A DNA stretch of 32,446 nucleotides from Verrucomicrobiia bacterium (GCA_035946615.1 DASYZB010000118.1:1-32446); one strand, 5' to 3'; counted from the first letter of the stretch, positions 1 to 9,445 are shown. Numbers and translations: made by a program. Notes: generated by a model not told the origin, from the sequence alone.

Positions 1-231
1 AAGTTAGCAGACACCGGGGATCAACTCTGCCCCGTAATCGCTTTTACCGGTCCCGCCTCCGCTCATGCGGAACTCATTCAGGAGGCTCTATCTGAACGCT
101 ACGGCATAAACATCTCCTTCGGCACAAGCTCCACATTCGGCGAGCTCACCGGCTTTGCCTCGATGAAAAAGTACACCAAACACGTCGATGAAGACACCGA
201 CCTCTGTCGCGTCATCACCCCAACGCCATGA
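1..231 (+). CDS. C-terminal 76 residues of an unrecognised protein (5' end outside window)
   Basis: Frame 1 is open from the first base to a TGA at 229-231. The visible part is a soluble alpha/beta-looking stretch containing CPVIAFTGPASAH, then SFGTSSTFGELTGFASMKKY, ending VITPTP. There is no signal peptide, membrane segment or known motif in this fragment and I do not recognise the family. It is convergent with the next minus-strand gene. As written, that gene's open frame runs 133 bp into this one, but if its C-tract has lost a base it would stop at 268 and the two genes would be separated by about 36 bp. Reading frame is clear, function unknown. Confidence 0.5.
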   Translation, partial: KLADTGDQLCPVIAFTGPASAHAELIQEALSERYGINISFGTSSTFGELTGFASMKKYTKHVDEDTDLCRVITPTP

Positions 232-1718
232 AAGCCATATTCTGGCCGCCAGCGTACCCCTTTGCTTTTATGGGCACCAGGATAGTGCCTGGGGGGGGTG
301 TACGTAAAGGTGCCTGGGGGCGACTTTGCGGAGGGTGTAGTGAGGTGGTTTTGGAGGTGGAGCGCGAATGGGCGCATGGCAGGGTGGGTGGTGCCGGTGT
401 GGCCTATCGCGATCTGCAGGCGGTGGAGGAGTCGGCCGATGGCCTGGCGAACGTTTCTGGCGGCTTTTTGGGCGGCGTCGTGGGTTCGGGTGGTGTGATG
501 TTTTTGGTAATCGTAGATGGCTTCCAATTCGCGGAGGGCTTCTGCTTTTTCGGGTTCGGAGGCGTCGTCGGAGTCGAGGATGGCCTCGAGTTCCTTTTGT
601 TTTTTGTAGAGGCGGCGCATGGACTCGCGGTCGTCGAGTGCGAGGCTACGTTCCTGGATGCGGGCTTGGCTTTCGAGGGTGACAGTTTTGCCGGTGGACG
701 GATCGGTGAGCGGGGCCAGGCCGAGTTGCTCACGGTAGATTTCGGGGATTTTGGCCATGAGGTCGAGGGCGTGGATGGGGGTTTGGTCCGGGTGGTAGAG
801 GAGCCAGGCGACGTAGAAGAGGCCTTTTTCGTGGCGGATGTCGGCTTCTTTGCCATCGAAAATCAGGTGCCAGACGCCGAGGCCTTTGCGGAGGGCGTAC
901 CGGGGCTTGTGGATAGTGGTTGACGGGGATTTGTCCCTCTCGGGGGTGAAGCGGATGAACATGCGTTCGGGTGGTTGCCGCGGGGTAAGGTTGCCTTGGG
1001 CGTCGAGGGTAACGGTTGCGTCGAGGGGAAAGAAACCGGCACCGTAGTTTTGGAGGATGGTTTGGGAGGGTGCATCGAGGAGATCGCTCGTCGGGGCGAA
1101 GAGGAGGAAGGGCCGCCGGAGGAGGGCTGCGACCTGGGCGACTGAGCTGCGGAATTCGGAGAGGGAGTTCTGGATGGTGAGGATGGCGGGGACAGCGTCC
1201 GAGGACCAAGCGCCGAATTGGACGGTTTCAGGGGGTTGCAGCCTGGCAAATTTATTATTTAATCCGAGGGCTTTGCAGAGGGCGCGCCCAAGCCTGGTCC
1301 AACTGACTTCAAGCGGGGTAATTTGTTCTTTGGTTAGTTCGATGTCTGGGCAGGGGGAGGTTTGGGAGGTTGAAACGGCGATAGCGCCGGAGCCGTCGTA
1401 GCGCAGGATGATTTGGTGGTTGCGTCCGCAGCTTTGGCAGAGGTGGAGTGTGGGGCGCCATTGGCTTGGCTGGAGGCAGAGGGCCTCCAGTGGGACTGGA
1501 TCGCCGCCTATGCGTTTGCGCCATTGGTGGCGAAAGGCGGAGAGGGTGGGGATTTCCTCCAGGGCGTGCCAAGGGTTTAGGGGCATGGCGTGGATGGGGT
1601 TAATGGCCGTGAGGGATGGGGCTTCGGAAGGGGAGAGGGAGGATGAGCTGTCGGGGGGTGGTTCAGCATGGAAGGAACTGGGAGTGCCGGTGGTCGTCCG
1701 GCGGGTCATCGTCGTCAT
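99..1718 (-). CDS. Hypothetical protein with the C-terminal domain of predicted ATPase/TPR proteins
   Basis: The 539-residue frame has no signal peptide. Residues 94-97 form a CxxC pair (CQSC). Residues about 283-476 look like a C-terminal domain I associate with large predicted ATPase/TPR regulators: a wHTH-like part (KGLFYVAWLLYHPDQTPIHA), then a charged helical hairpin (about 362-405), a helix with AARNVRQAIGRLLHRL, and an end of the form PPGTFTYTPP. No ATPase domain is present, so this is a stand-alone version; role unknown. The frame runs into an 8-C tract (plus-strand G at 291-298) and then over 60 residues unlike the family. One extra C would end the protein ten residues later at 268-270, so the true end is probably 268. 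Start at 1718 overlaps the upstream gene by 56 bp; ATG 1586 is an alternative. Confidence 0.6.
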   Translation of the reverse strand: MTTMTRRTTTGTPSSFHAEPPPDSSSSLSPSEAPSLTAINPIHAMPLNPWHALEEIPTLSAFRHQWRKRIGGDPVPLEALCLQPSQWRPTLHLCQSCGRNHQIILRYDGSGAIAVSTSQTSPCPDIELTKEQITPLEVSWTRLGRALCKALGLNNKFARLQPPETVQFGAWSSDAVPAILTIQNSLSEFRSSVAQVAALLRRPFLLFAPTSDLLDAPSQTILQNYGAGFFPLDATVTLDAQGNLTPRQPPERMFIRFTPERDKSPSTTIHKPRYALRKGLGVWHLIFDGKEADIRHEKGLFYVAWLLYHPDQTPIHALDLMAKIPEIYREQLGLAPLTDPSTGKTVTLESQARIQERSLALDDRESMRRLYKKQKELEAILDSDDASEPEKAEALRELEAIYDYQKHHTTRTHDAAQKAARNVRQAIGRLLHRLQIAIGHTGTTHPAMRPFALHLQNHLTTPSAKSPPGTFTYTPPRHYPGAHKSKGVRWRPEYGFHGVGVMTRQRSVSSSTCLVYFFIEAKPVSSPNVELVPKEMFMP

Positions 1719-2193
1719 CGTCCGTATCGGGCCAGGGGGAGATAGCGGCGGCGGTTGCCAGGGCTATAAAGAGGGCGGCGAGGGCGGGGGGCAGTGTGAA
1801 GTGGTGGTTTTGGAGCCAGCGGCAAAGGGTTTTTGTATCGGTTGCCGGCCGGGTGGAAATTGTGTGGGGTGGGCGAATTTTGGCGATGAAGGATTGGGCG
1901 ACGTCCTTTGATTGGAAATGGATTGAGGCTGAGGTGAGGTTTGCTCCCTTGGGGATGCGGCCTGGAGGCATGCCGTGTGGGTGGAACAGGTCATTTGCTT
2001 GTTTGGTGGTGACTTGGGAGAGGCTGTTGTCCCAGTACATTTCCAGTTCGCAGAGTTTGGCTGCCGCGAAGGGGTCGGCGGGGAGCATTGCGAGCGCGTC
2101 GGAGCCCTGGTTATGGAGTGGGTCGAGTGTGAGAGTGAGGTTTGCGCAGGGGTATGCCGGGTTGGTTCCCTGGTCTGAATCGTGAGCGATCAT
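1663..2193 (-). CDS. Hypothetical protein with C-terminal membrane anchor
   Basis: A 176-residue protein that I do not recognise. It has no signal peptide. The N-terminal 130 residues look soluble and folded. Residues about 134-151 (LPPALAALFIALATAAAIS) form one hydrophobic segment, followed by a strongly acidic tail with six consecutive Asp and then His-rich residues, so a tail-anchored topology with a cytoplasmic body is possible. It overlaps the start of the downstream minus-strand frame by 56 bp, which suggests translational coupling or that the downstream gene starts later (ATG 1586). The region before ATG 2193 reads AGCGAG, a weak ribosome site. Function unknown. Confidence 0.5.
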   Translation of the reverse strand: MIAHDSDQGTNPAYPCANLTLTLDPLHNQGSDALAMLPADPFAAAKLCELEMYWDNSLSQVTTKQANDLFHPHGMPPGRIPKGANLTSASIHFQSKDVAQSFIAKIRPPHTISTRPATDTKTLCRWLQNHHFTLPPALAALFIALATAAAISPWPDTDDDDDDPPDDHRHSQFLPC

Positions 2194-2571
2194 AAAACTC
2201 GCTTTCTAAGTTTAACTTCATTTGCAGTTTGCGCGGACAAGACCGGCTGAATTTCTCGCAAACGCATCTTGCCCGCGCTGCCCTACTGTTCTGGGATCGG
2301 ACGTCCCTGAACCATGGAATTATGTCAAAGCGTAACTTGTGCCAAGGAGACCGTACTGTCCCTGGGTGCTTGGGTACGGGGCTTGCTGATTATGGGGGTT
2401 GGGGGAGTGTCTCAGGGTGGGGCAGTGGTGTGGGGAAAGTGGACGGGGGGTTTGTTGGTGGGCAAGGAGTTGGTCCCGGTTGAACAATGTGGAGTCTGTG
2501 GCGATGGTTGGCGATGGTTGGCGAGACAATTGACATAAGGGCGTGTTGTTGGCTACAGATGAGGGCCGAGC
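2194..2571. other. Intergenic region between divergent genes, no gene seen
   Basis: This 378-bp stretch separates a minus-strand gene starting at 2193 and a plus-strand gene starting at 2572. Short frames here lack a protein-like composition. It is G-rich on the plus strand between 2390 and 2480. A 10-bp unit, gcgatggttg, is repeated twice at 2501-2520 and begins a third time. Promoters for both flanking genes are expected here, but I cannot assign one confidently. GAGGG at 2561-2565 is a good ribosome site for the ATG at 2572. Confidence 0.5.
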
Positions 2572-2994
2572 ATGGGCCGTTCCTATTGGTTTGAGTGCGC
2601 CAGGTGCGGTTACCGGGCCAAAGTCTCCGGCGGGTCAGACCGGGGGGCGGATTTCTTTGTGCAAACGATTGTTTGCCAGGATTGCCGCGAGCTTTATGAC
2701 GCGGTTATCCGGCTGCGAATACCCGACCTGCAACGCGGACCGGCAGGGGGCAAAAAATTGGGATTGCAGCAGAGCGCGATATTGAACCGAAACCGCCAGC
2801 CACAGAAACCACCCAGCTTCCAGGGGGCCCTCAATCGTTTGCGCCATCGGGGTCACTTCAAGTGGGCCCAATTTAAACCCCAATGCCCGGTCTCACCGTT
2901 GCATCACATCAAAAGCTGGAATGAGCCGGGCAAATGCCCCCGGTGCGGATTGTTTTTGGATAAAAATGCCCTCCCCTACCGGCTGTGGGATTAG
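2572..2994 (+). CDS. Conserved zinc-ribbon hypothetical protein
   Basis: A 140-residue cytoplasmic protein with Cys pairs at C9/C12 (CARCGY), C35/C38 (CQDC) and C122/C125 (CPRC), plus C105. The first two pairs probably make one zinc ribbon; C105 with the last pair may be part of a second site. The pattern (MGRSYWFEC..CGYRAKVSGG near the start, KCPRCGLFLDKNALPYRLW at the end) matches small conserved hypothetical proteins I have seen in several bacterial groups, without a known function. GAGGG lies six bases before the ATG. The gene downstream has an open frame reaching back to 2921, but its likely start is at 3122, so the two probably do not overlap. Confidence 0.8.
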   Translation: MGRSYWFECARCGYRAKVSGGSDRGADFFVQTIVCQDCRELYDAVIRLRIPDLQRGPAGGKKLGLQQSAILNRNRQPQKPPSFQGALNRLRHRGHFKWAQFKPQCPVSPLHHIKSWNEPGKCPRCGLFLDKNALPYRLWD

Positions 2995-3121
2995 CGCCAA
3001 GGCATTGGCTGGTCAGTGCGCGTGGCAATTAGGTCGCGCTCGGCTGTACTTGGCGCAAGTTCACGGCGGGTCTAAGCCGGCGCGTCATGAATTTTACGCG
3101 ACACCACCGCGTCTCACCAGG

Positions 3122-5716
3122 GTGCGCTTGAATCGGTCCGGTCTCCTTGGGCTGCTCCTGGCGGCAATTCCATGCCTGGCTTTGGCTGAGGTCTGCAATT
3201 TGAAAGTCATCACGGATGCTTCACCGGACTACTCGGATTTGCCGAGCATGGTCCACAGCATTACGGCCAAGTGGGCCACTCCGGAAGAAAAATGCTGGGC
3301 AATGTTCTACTGGAACCATATTGCCCGCCGCCAAACCGAGCCGATGCTTCTGCATGGCCTCGAACTCACGGACCCTATTCGTCAATTCAACGATTACGGC
3401 TACACCATGTGCAGCACCATCTCGGGCATCAATTGCGCCATCTGGCATAATATGGGGCTGCCATGCAGGTTTTGGGACATCTCGCAGCACACGGTGCCCG
3501 AGGTGTTTTACGACGGACGCTGGCACATGTACGACAACTCGATGTCGGCCCTCTACACCTTGTGCGACGGCCATACCCTCGCCGGGGTGCAAGACATCGG
3601 CAAAGAAGGGGCCTGCGCTGCATCCGGCGGGCTCATCGAGCCCGGCCACATTGCCAAGTACCACTGCCTCTACAGCACCGGCTCCAATGGATTCCTCACC
3701 GGGGCCGACACCCAGCGCTCGTTGGATGAGGAGGCCCGCTGCTTCAACCCCAATGCCCTGAAGTATCGCTATTACTATTTCAACTGGGATTATGGCCACC
3801 GCTACATCCTGAATCTTACCCCCAACCAAACCTACACCCGCTTTTACAAAAGCCAGGGGTCTTCCCCCGATTATTTTGTCCCCAATAACGGCCACGACCC
3901 GGAACAGCGTTACCGGATTCGCGGCAATGGCGTGTGGCATTTTCATCCCAGCCTGGCTGCGGCCGATTATCGGAACGAGATTCAGAGCGCGGACAACATC
4001 ACGGCGGGGCCGGACGGCTTGCGCCCGGTCAACGCCGCTCAACTGGCCGAAGTGGTGTTCAAGGTGGAAGGGGCAAATGTCATCACCAGTCAGAGGATTC
4101 GCGCGCAATTCAGACGCCGGAACGAGGCAGACCAGGCCGCCCTTTCGATCAGCGTTAACAATGGCCTGACCTGGTCTCGGGTTTGGAAGGCCGAGGCCAT
4201 CGGTGATTTGGCGCCGGACGTGAAGCTCCTGGACCAGGTCAACGGCGCTTACGAAGTCTTGCTCAAGGTGGCCTTGAGCGCGCAATCTTCTCCGGCAGAT
4301 GTCATCCTTCACGACTTCGATGTGCAAACCATCACGATGCTCAATGCCAAAACCCAGCCCAGGCTGAATCTTGGCAAAAACACAATCTATGTGGGCGCCG
4401 GTCAGCAGACCGAGTCGGTCGTTTTCTGGCCCGAGTTGGCGGCAGGCAAGTACAAGGAGCAAATTATTGAAGAGCAAAATATCGCCTCCACACCACGACA
4501 CCCTGGCTATCAGGGAACCATTTATCCCGCCAAAGCCGGCCAGGATGCCTGGCTGGTCTATCGGTTGGATGCCCCCAGAGATATCACTCGCCTCAATTTC
4601 GGCGGCCGCTTTTATAATCGCGCCCCCGGCAGCCATGCCGATTTGCTCTATTCTCTCGATGGACCCAAGAGCTGGACCAATGCCTGGTCGCTTCGGCGCA
4701 TTACTCCGCCCTGGGATGTCATCCATTACGAGACCCTCGAAATACCACCGGGACACCGCGCGGTCTGGGTAAAGTACCTCCTCAACTCAACCGAAGCATC
4801 ACCGGCAGGCTGCAGCATCTACGCGGTGCGAATGGAAGCGGATTATTTGCCTGCTGATTCGACCTTCGAGCCCGTCCAGCTCACGTTCAACTGGTCGGAA
4901 CGGCAGGCTAATCGCTCGCTCATCGAGCGGAGCCACACCCAAACAATCACCAAGCTGCCTTTTAAATACGTGATTGATGTGGGAGGCGATGATCACCCCG
5001 TCATAAATTGGCTTCGGGTCAACCTGCAAGGCAGCGTAACAACCCTGTCCTCCCCGGCGGGTTATTCGGACGGCAAAGATGAAGGCGGGCAGAAGTTCAT
5101 TTCCACCTGGCTCACCTGCGGCAGGAATCTTGCCCTGGACAAGCCGTACACGTTGTCCATCCCGTCTGCCTCAAATTGGGGAGCCGGCGACCCCGATGGG
5201 AAAAAGCTGACCTCGGGCGCAGGAGCCCCTTCCTATGCGGGTGGGACCTCTTATCGGTCCGGGGCGCTCTGGATGGCCAATGCCAATCCCGTCATCACGG
5301 TCGATTTGGGCACTGCGGCCACTTGCGCCAGCTTCGGGTTGAACTTCCATGGCTATCCCTGGTGGGATGCGCTCAAAGGCGAGGTCCAGGACAAGGTTGA
5401 AGTATTGACATCCATCGACGGCAAAGATTTTACCTCGCAAGGATTCATTAATTCGAACCTGCGCTGGCGCGATCTGCCGGCTAATTATATATGGCCCGAT
5501 GACGAGACGATCACCAGCGCCACATTCCGTTGTGCGCCCAGCCATCCGCTGACTGCCCGCTATGTAAAATTCGCGATTACGAACAAACGCGTCTTCGATT
5601 GCGCCGGAATCGAGGTGCTGGACTCATTCAAACTCGAGCCTTTCGATTTGCGCATCGCCCTGCCGGACGAAGCAGGACAACTACGCCGGCAGCGCCCCGG
5701 ACCTCGGGGCCTATGA
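3122..5716 (+). CDS. Secreted transglutaminase-like protein with C-terminal discoidin-like domain
   Basis: I start at GTG 3122 because the next residues form a signal peptide ([21 protein letters not shown], probable cut after ALA); the open frame begins at 2921 but that part overlaps the upstream gene and is not protein-like. That gives 864 residues. Residues about 80-145 look like a transglutaminase/protease core with candidate catalytic Cys97 (YTMCSTISG), His123 (ISQHTVPEV) and Asp138 (MYDNSM). A long beta-rich middle follows, and residues about 690-850 resemble a discoidin/F5-8 domain ([13 protein letters not shown], then TSIDGKDF). This suggests an exported enzyme that breaks or remodels polysaccharide-linked peptide or protein outside the cytoplasm; substrate unknown. 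The last 15 or so codons after DLRIALPDE appear to be read out of frame into another gene's remains (see 5676-5762). Confidence 0.75.
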   Translation: MRLNRSGLLGLLLAAIPCLALAEVCNLKVITDASPDYSDLPSMVHSITAKWATPEEKCWAMFYWNHIARRQTEPMLLHGLELTDPIRQFNDYGYTMCSTISGINCAIWHNMGLPCRFWDISQHTVPEVFYDGRWHMYDNSMSALYTLCDGHTLAGVQDIGKEGACAASGGLIEPGHIAKYHCLYSTGSNGFLTGADTQRSLDEEARCFNPNALKYRYYYFNWDYGHRYILNLTPNQTYTRFYKSQGSSPDYFVPNNGHDPEQRYRIRGNGVWHFHPSLAAADYRNEIQSADNITAGPDGLRPVNAAQLAEVVFKVEGANVITSQRIRAQFRRRNEADQAALSISVNNGLTWSRVWKAEAIGDLAPDVKLLDQVNGAYEVLLKVALSAQSSPADVILHDFDVQTITMLNAKTQPRLNLGKNTIYVGAGQQTESVVFWPELAAGKYKEQIIEEQNIASTPRHPGYQGTIYPAKAGQDAWLVYRLDAPRDITRLNFGGRFYNRAPGSHADLLYSLDGPKSWTNAWSLRRITPPWDVIHYETLEIPPGHRAVWVKYLLNSTEASPAGCSIYAVRMEADYLPADSTFEPVQLTFNWSERQANRSLIERSHTQTITKLPFKYVIDVGGDDHPVINWLRVNLQGSVTTLSSPAGYSDGKDEGGQKFISTWLTCGRNLALDKPYTLSIPSASNWGAGDPDGKKLTSGAGAPSYAGGTSYRSGALWMANANPVITVDLGTAATCASFGLNFHGYPWWDALKGEVQDKVEVLTSIDGKDFTSQGFINSNLRWRDLPANYIWPDDETITSATFRCAPSHPLTARYVKFAITNKRVFDCAGIEVLDSFKLEPFDLRIALPDEAGQLRRQRPGPRGL

Positions 5717-5762
5717 ATTGGGAGCTCCCTTGCCGCATTATGGACCTCGATCAGAAAAGTGA
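5676..5762 (+). pseudogene. Orphan C-terminal scrap of another secreted protein gene
   Basis: In the frame one base off the transglutaminase-like gene, this stretch encodes DNYAGS followed by [19 protein letters not shown] and a TGA. That sequence resembles the C-terminal tail common in verrucomicrobial and planctomycete beta-helix or carbohydrate-active proteins. It has no start, and its body is missing. Either a deletion fused the end of the transglutaminase-like gene to the end of a second gene, or a frameshift separates this tail from the upstream protein. The upstream protein has a natural-looking end at DLRIALPDE, which favours the deletion. Confidence 0.45.
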
Positions 5763-5825
5763 GCTGTATGAAAACCATCCGCCCCCGTGCTGGCCGTTTT
5801 TTAGCTACAGCCTCATTTTGGGGCC

Positions 5826-5882
5826 GCTGCCGCATAAATGCGGCGTTCCGGTTGTTGCGGAACGCCGCATTTATGCGGCAGC
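5826..5882. repeat. Perfect inverted repeat, 25-bp stem and 7-base loop
   Basis: Positions 5826-5850 are the exact reverse complement of 5858-5882, with the loop gttgttg between. The stem is GC-rich at both ends and contains an AT-rich core (cataaatg). It lies between the transglutaminase-like gene with its attached scrap and the DUF1592-type gene. No T-run follows on the plus strand, so it is not a textbook terminator; it could be a REP-like mobile hairpin, a processing site or a terminator of another kind. Confidence 0.85.
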
Positions 5883-5963
5883 AGGGCTTCAAAATCTCAA
5901 AATGCGAATTGCTGTTTTAGCTATTCGCCTCTGCGTGGATTTGGGCTAGTGTACTGACACAGA

Positions 5964-8045
5964 ATGGCTTGTTCAGTCCATCATTGCGCGTTGCAAAAGG
6001 CCGTTGAATCGCTTAGACCCAGGTTGTGGCGGTGGTTGGTTTGCACCGCAGCTCCCTTGCTTTTTTGGTGGTCCGCAGCGGGCCAATCTGCCGGGGTGAT
6101 TCAATTCCACAAACAGGTGCAGCCGCTACTGGAAGAGTACTGCTATGACTGCCATGCAGATGGAGCCAATAAAGGCGGAGTCGCCTTCGATGAGTTAACC
6201 AGCGACGCGGCCATTTTGAATCGGGATTTGTGGTTCAAGGTCCTAAAGAATATCCGGGGCGGCCTTATGCCGCCCGCCCGCAAAGCGCGCCCATCGTTTG
6301 CTGGCCAGCAGACGCTCGAACGCTGGATTAAGTACGCGGCCTTCGCAATCAACGCCAAAGCCCCCGATCCGGGCCGAGTCACTCTTCGGCGCCTGAATCG
6401 AGTTGAATACCGCAACACCATTCGCGATCTCCTGGGCGTCGATTATAACACGGAACTGGAATTCCCTCCGGACGACACCGGTTACGGATTTGATGACATC
6501 GGCGATGTGCTCACCGTCTCGCCCATGTTGCTCGAGAAGTACCTGGACGCGGCCAGGACTATCATCGCCAAAGCCTTGCCGGAACATCCACATCGCTTTT
6601 TTACCAAAGGAGTGCCGCAGGACCCGACAGCGCGCCGCGCTTATGCGCGTGAATTGCTCGGCCAATTTGTTTTGAAGGCCTTTCGCCGGCCACCCGATGA
6701 ACGGACCCTCGACCGGCTGGTTGGGTTGGCGCAGGCCACTTCTCAACAACCAGGAAACACCTTCGAAACCGGTATTGCCCAGGCCCTTGTCGCGGTGCTG
6801 GCTTCGCCCCGCTTTTTGTTTCGCATTGAGCAACCCGAGAACGCGGCCCCGGCCGCCACCACGGCAAACGTGGACGAATACTCGCTGGCTTCGCGCCTCA
6901 GTTATTTTCTTTGGTCAACCATGCCGGATGATGAACTGCTGCGCCTGGCCGGGGCGGGTGAACTGCGCGCCCATTTGAAGGCGCAAGTCGCAAGGATGCT
7001 CGCGAATTCCCGCTCGAAGAATTTCATCGAGGATTTCACGGGCCAATGGCTCCGGGTGCGGGACCTGGACAGCGTTACGATCGATGCGGGAACAGTGCTG
7101 GCGCGGGACCGTGGGCAGGAACGATTGCTTCCGAAACGGGGTCGTTTAGCTCGTCCTCGATTCAACCAACCAGAGCTGGACGTCGATTTGCGCGAAGCGA
7201 TGAAGCGCGAAACCGAAATGTTCTTTGGCTATGTCGTCCATGCAGACCGTCCGGTAACGGAGTTGATTGAAAGTGATTATACCTTTCTCGACGAGAAACT
7301 GGCGAACCTGTATGGCGTCACAAATGTCTTCGGAAGCGAAATGCGGCGGGTGGCTCTGCCCGCGGGCAGTCCGCGGGGCGGGTTGCTCACCGCCGGCAGC
7401 ACGCTGGTCATCACATCGAACCCCGACCGTGCCTCGCCGGTAAAGCGGGGCCAGTTTATTCTCGAAAATTTCCTGGGCATGCCGGCGCCGCCGCCTCCTC
7501 CCAAGGTCCCCGCGCTGGAGGCAGCCGAGAAACAATTCCAGGGGCGCGAACCCACCTTGCGCGAGACGCTGCAAGCCCATCGTCAAAACCCGACGTGCGC
7601 TTCCTGCCATGATCGCATGGACCCGATTGGATTGGCTTTCGAGAATTTTAACGCCATGGGCGTGTGGCGCGAGAAGGAACGCAACCAGGCGATTGATCCC
7701 TCTGGCAAGCTGATTACCGGCGAGAGCTTTAAGAACGCTCGCGAGTTAAAGCATATCCTGGCGACGCAGTATCGCAGCCAGTTTTACCGGTGCCTTGCCG
7801 AGAAGTTGCTGACCTACGCCATAGGCCGGGGACTGAAGTGCTACGACGTCGAGACCGTCGATCAAATCGTCGAGCGCCTCAAAAATAAAAACGGGCGGTT
7901 TTCCGCCCTCCTGGACGGCGTCATCGAGTCGGCGCCCTTCCAGAGAATGCGGACGCAAGCGGCCGCGACAGCCTCCGGCTCCAACGATGAGAAGGCCAGG
8001 GGGACAGCGGCCCAACCAATCAATCAAAACCAAAGAAATTCATGA
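5964..8045 (+). CDS. Exported cytochrome-like protein, DUF1587-DUF1595-DUF1592-DUF1588-DUF1585
   Basis: This 693-residue protein has an N-terminal hydrophobic segment (about 20-43, ending SAAGQSAG) that should direct export. Residues 60-64 are a CxxCH haem site (CYDCH) of the planctomycete-type cytochrome domain, and a second CxxCH lies at 545-549 (CASCH) in DUF1588. In order: cytochrome domain (45-130), DUF1587 ([19 protein letters not shown]), DUF1595 ([10 protein letters not shown]), DUF1592 ([13 protein letters not shown]), DUF1588 and DUF1585 ([17 protein letters not shown]). The family is a hallmark of Planctomycetota and Verrucomicrobiota; its biochemical role is unproven. Many relatives are longer, with an extra sugar-binding-like module after DUF1587, which is absent here. 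A basic insert is seen at about 376-402. The stop overlaps the next start (ATGA), so the pair is translationally coupled. TTG 6021 is an alternative start. Confidence 0.88.
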   Translation: MACSVHHCALQKAVESLRPRLWRWLVCTAAPLLFWWSAAGQSAGVIQFHKQVQPLLEEYCYDCHADGANKGGVAFDELTSDAAILNRDLWFKVLKNIRGGLMPPARKARPSFAGQQTLERWIKYAAFAINAKAPDPGRVTLRRLNRVEYRNTIRDLLGVDYNTELEFPPDDTGYGFDDIGDVLTVSPMLLEKYLDAARTIIAKALPEHPHRFFTKGVPQDPTARRAYARELLGQFVLKAFRRPPDERTLDRLVGLAQATSQQPGNTFETGIAQALVAVLASPRFLFRIEQPENAAPAATTANVDEYSLASRLSYFLWSTMPDDELLRLAGAGELRAHLKAQVARMLANSRSKNFIEDFTGQWLRVRDLDSVTIDAGTVLARDRGQERLLPKRGRLARPRFNQPELDVDLREAMKRETEMFFGYVVHADRPVTELIESDYTFLDEKLANLYGVTNVFGSEMRRVALPAGSPRGGLLTAGSTLVITSNPDRASPVKRGQFILENFLGMPAPPPPPKVPALEAAEKQFQGREPTLRETLQAHRQNPTCASCHDRMDPIGLAFENFNAMGVWREKERNQAIDPSGKLITGESFKNARELKHILATQYRSQFYRCLAEKLLTYAIGRGLKCYDVETVDQIVERLKNKNGRFSALLDGVIESAPFQRMRTQAAATASGSNDEKARGTAAQPINQNQRNS

Positions 8046-9445
8046 ATATAAACGTAACGGACAGCCGGCATGTGGCCGCCGAACGGCACGCGAGCTTAAG
8101 CCGGCGCCGCTTTTTGCGCGGCCTTGGCGCCTGCATGGCGCTGCCCGCCTTTGAGTCCCTGGCTCCTCTCGATCTGTTCGCTCAACCCCCTGCCATCTCC
8201 GCCGCGCCCGGAACCTCGGCTCCGGTGCGAATGGCGATTATTTACGTTCCCAACGGGGCCATCCCCTCAGCCTGGTGGCCGGCCGGCGACGGGGGGAAAG
8301 ATTTCGCCCTTTCGCAGACGTTGCGTCCGCTCGAAAAGGTGCGCCATCAACTCCAGGTCATTTCCGGCCTGGCAGACTTGAACGCCGACGGCGGCCCGGA
8401 CGGAGGAGGCGACCATCCGCGGGCAGGCGGCTCCTTCCTGACCGGTGTGCGCATCAAAAAGACAGCCGGAGCTGACATCTATGCTGGCGTCTCAATTGAC
8501 CAGGTCGTCGCCCGCCAGATAGGGCACCTGACCCGCTTCCCTTCCCTCGAACTGACGTGCGAGGCTGTCCGCCCGGCCGGTAATTGCGATTCCGGCTATT
8601 CCTGCGCCTATGTTTATAACCTCGCCTGGTACTCGCCAACCCAGCCATTGACCCCCGAGTCCAATCCGCGCCTCGTCTTCGAGCGGCTTTTTGGCGCAGG
8701 TTCCCCGGCCGAGCGCAGGCAATCCCTCCGGCGCCGCCAGCTCCAGCAACAATCCATCCTGGATTTCGTCCTCGACGACGCCCATGCCGTTCAACGCCAA
8801 CTCGACGGACGCGACCGCCAGAAACTGGACCAGTTCCTGACCGGGGTGCGTGAAGTCGAGCAGCGGATAGAAAGGGCCGAACAGATGCCGCCGCCCGATC
8901 CAGCGGTGGACGCTCCAAGAGGGATTCCACAGAAATTCGAGGAGCACATTGCCCTCATGCTGGACATGATGAGTTTGGCATTTCAAACCGACTCCACACG
9001 CATCGCGACCCTGATGCTGGCAGCCGAGGAGAATAACCGCCCATTCCCCGAAGTAGGCCTTTCAGAAGGCCACCATAGCCTTACCCACCATCGCAACAAC
9101 CCGGAGCTGATGAACAAGGTCAAAAGAATTGATGCCTGGTATGTGCGGCAATTGGCCAGATTCCTCGAAAAAATGGACCAAACCAAGGACATGGACGGAC
9201 AATCCTTGCTCCACAACTCGATGATCGTCTATGGCTCCGGCCATTCGGATGGCAATCGCCATTCGCATTTCAATCTCCCCCTCATCCTGGCCGGCTCGGC
9301 CGGTGGCCGCCTAAAGCCCGGAAGCTACCTTAAAGCCACACCCGCCCCGCTGAGCAATCTGTTCCTTAGCATGGCGGACCGGATGGGTGTCCAGGGCATC
9401 GAGAGGCACGGAGACTCCACCGCGCGCCTGGATGGGATTGGGTGA
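8042..9445 (+). CDS. Tat-exported DUF1552 protein
   Basis: A 467-residue protein with a twin-arginine signal: SRRRFLRGLGA at 20-30, a short hydrophobic stretch and a processing region near LDLFAQ. The mature part begins with VRMAIIYVPNGAIPSAWWP and contains DHPRAGGSFLTGVRIKKT and LLHNSMIVYGSGHSDGNRHSH, which are typical of the DUF1552 family and of the alkaline-phosphatase-like fold it shares with DUF1501. Metal-binding His and Asp residues are likely in the DHPRA and GHSDGNRHSH segments. In Planctomycetota and Verrucomicrobiota this family nearly always sits beside the DUF1592-type cytochrome protein, as here with a 4-bp ATGA overlap, so the two presumably work together outside the cytoplasm. 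Tat export implies folding, probably with a cofactor, before secretion. Substrate unknown. Confidence 0.9.
   Translation: MNINVTDSRHVAAERHASLSRRRFLRGLGACMALPAFESLAPLDLFAQPPAISAAPGTSAPVRMAIIYVPNGAIPSAWWPAGDGGKDFALSQTLRPLEKVRHQLQVISGLADLNADGGPDGGGDHPRAGGSFLTGVRIKKTAGADIYAGVSIDQVVARQIGHLTRFPSLELTCEAVRPAGNCDSGYSCAYVYNLAWYSPTQPLTPESNPRLVFERLFGAGSPAERRQSLRRRQLQQQSILDFVLDDAHAVQRQLDGRDRQKLDQFLTGVREVEQRIERAEQMPPPDPAVDAPRGIPQKFEEHIALMLDMMSLAFQTDSTRIATLMLAAEENNRPFPEVGLSEGHHSLTHHRNNPELMNKVKRIDAWYVRQLARFLEKMDQTKDMDGQSLLHNSMIVYGSGHSDGNRHSHFNLPLILAGSAGGRLKPGSYLKATPAPLSNLFLSMADRMGVQGIERHGDSTARLDGIG

Noticed and set aside
2530-2559. TTGACA (2530-2535) with TACAGA 18 bp later, as a promoter for the zinc-ribbon gene
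   Set aside because: The implied transcript would start around 2566, after the ribosome site GAGGG at 2561-2565, so both cannot be right; the -10 match is also poor.
3221-4756. 511-codon minus-strand open frame
   Set aside because: It is the antisense shadow of the transglutaminase-like gene, in GC-rich DNA; it has no motif and no start signal.
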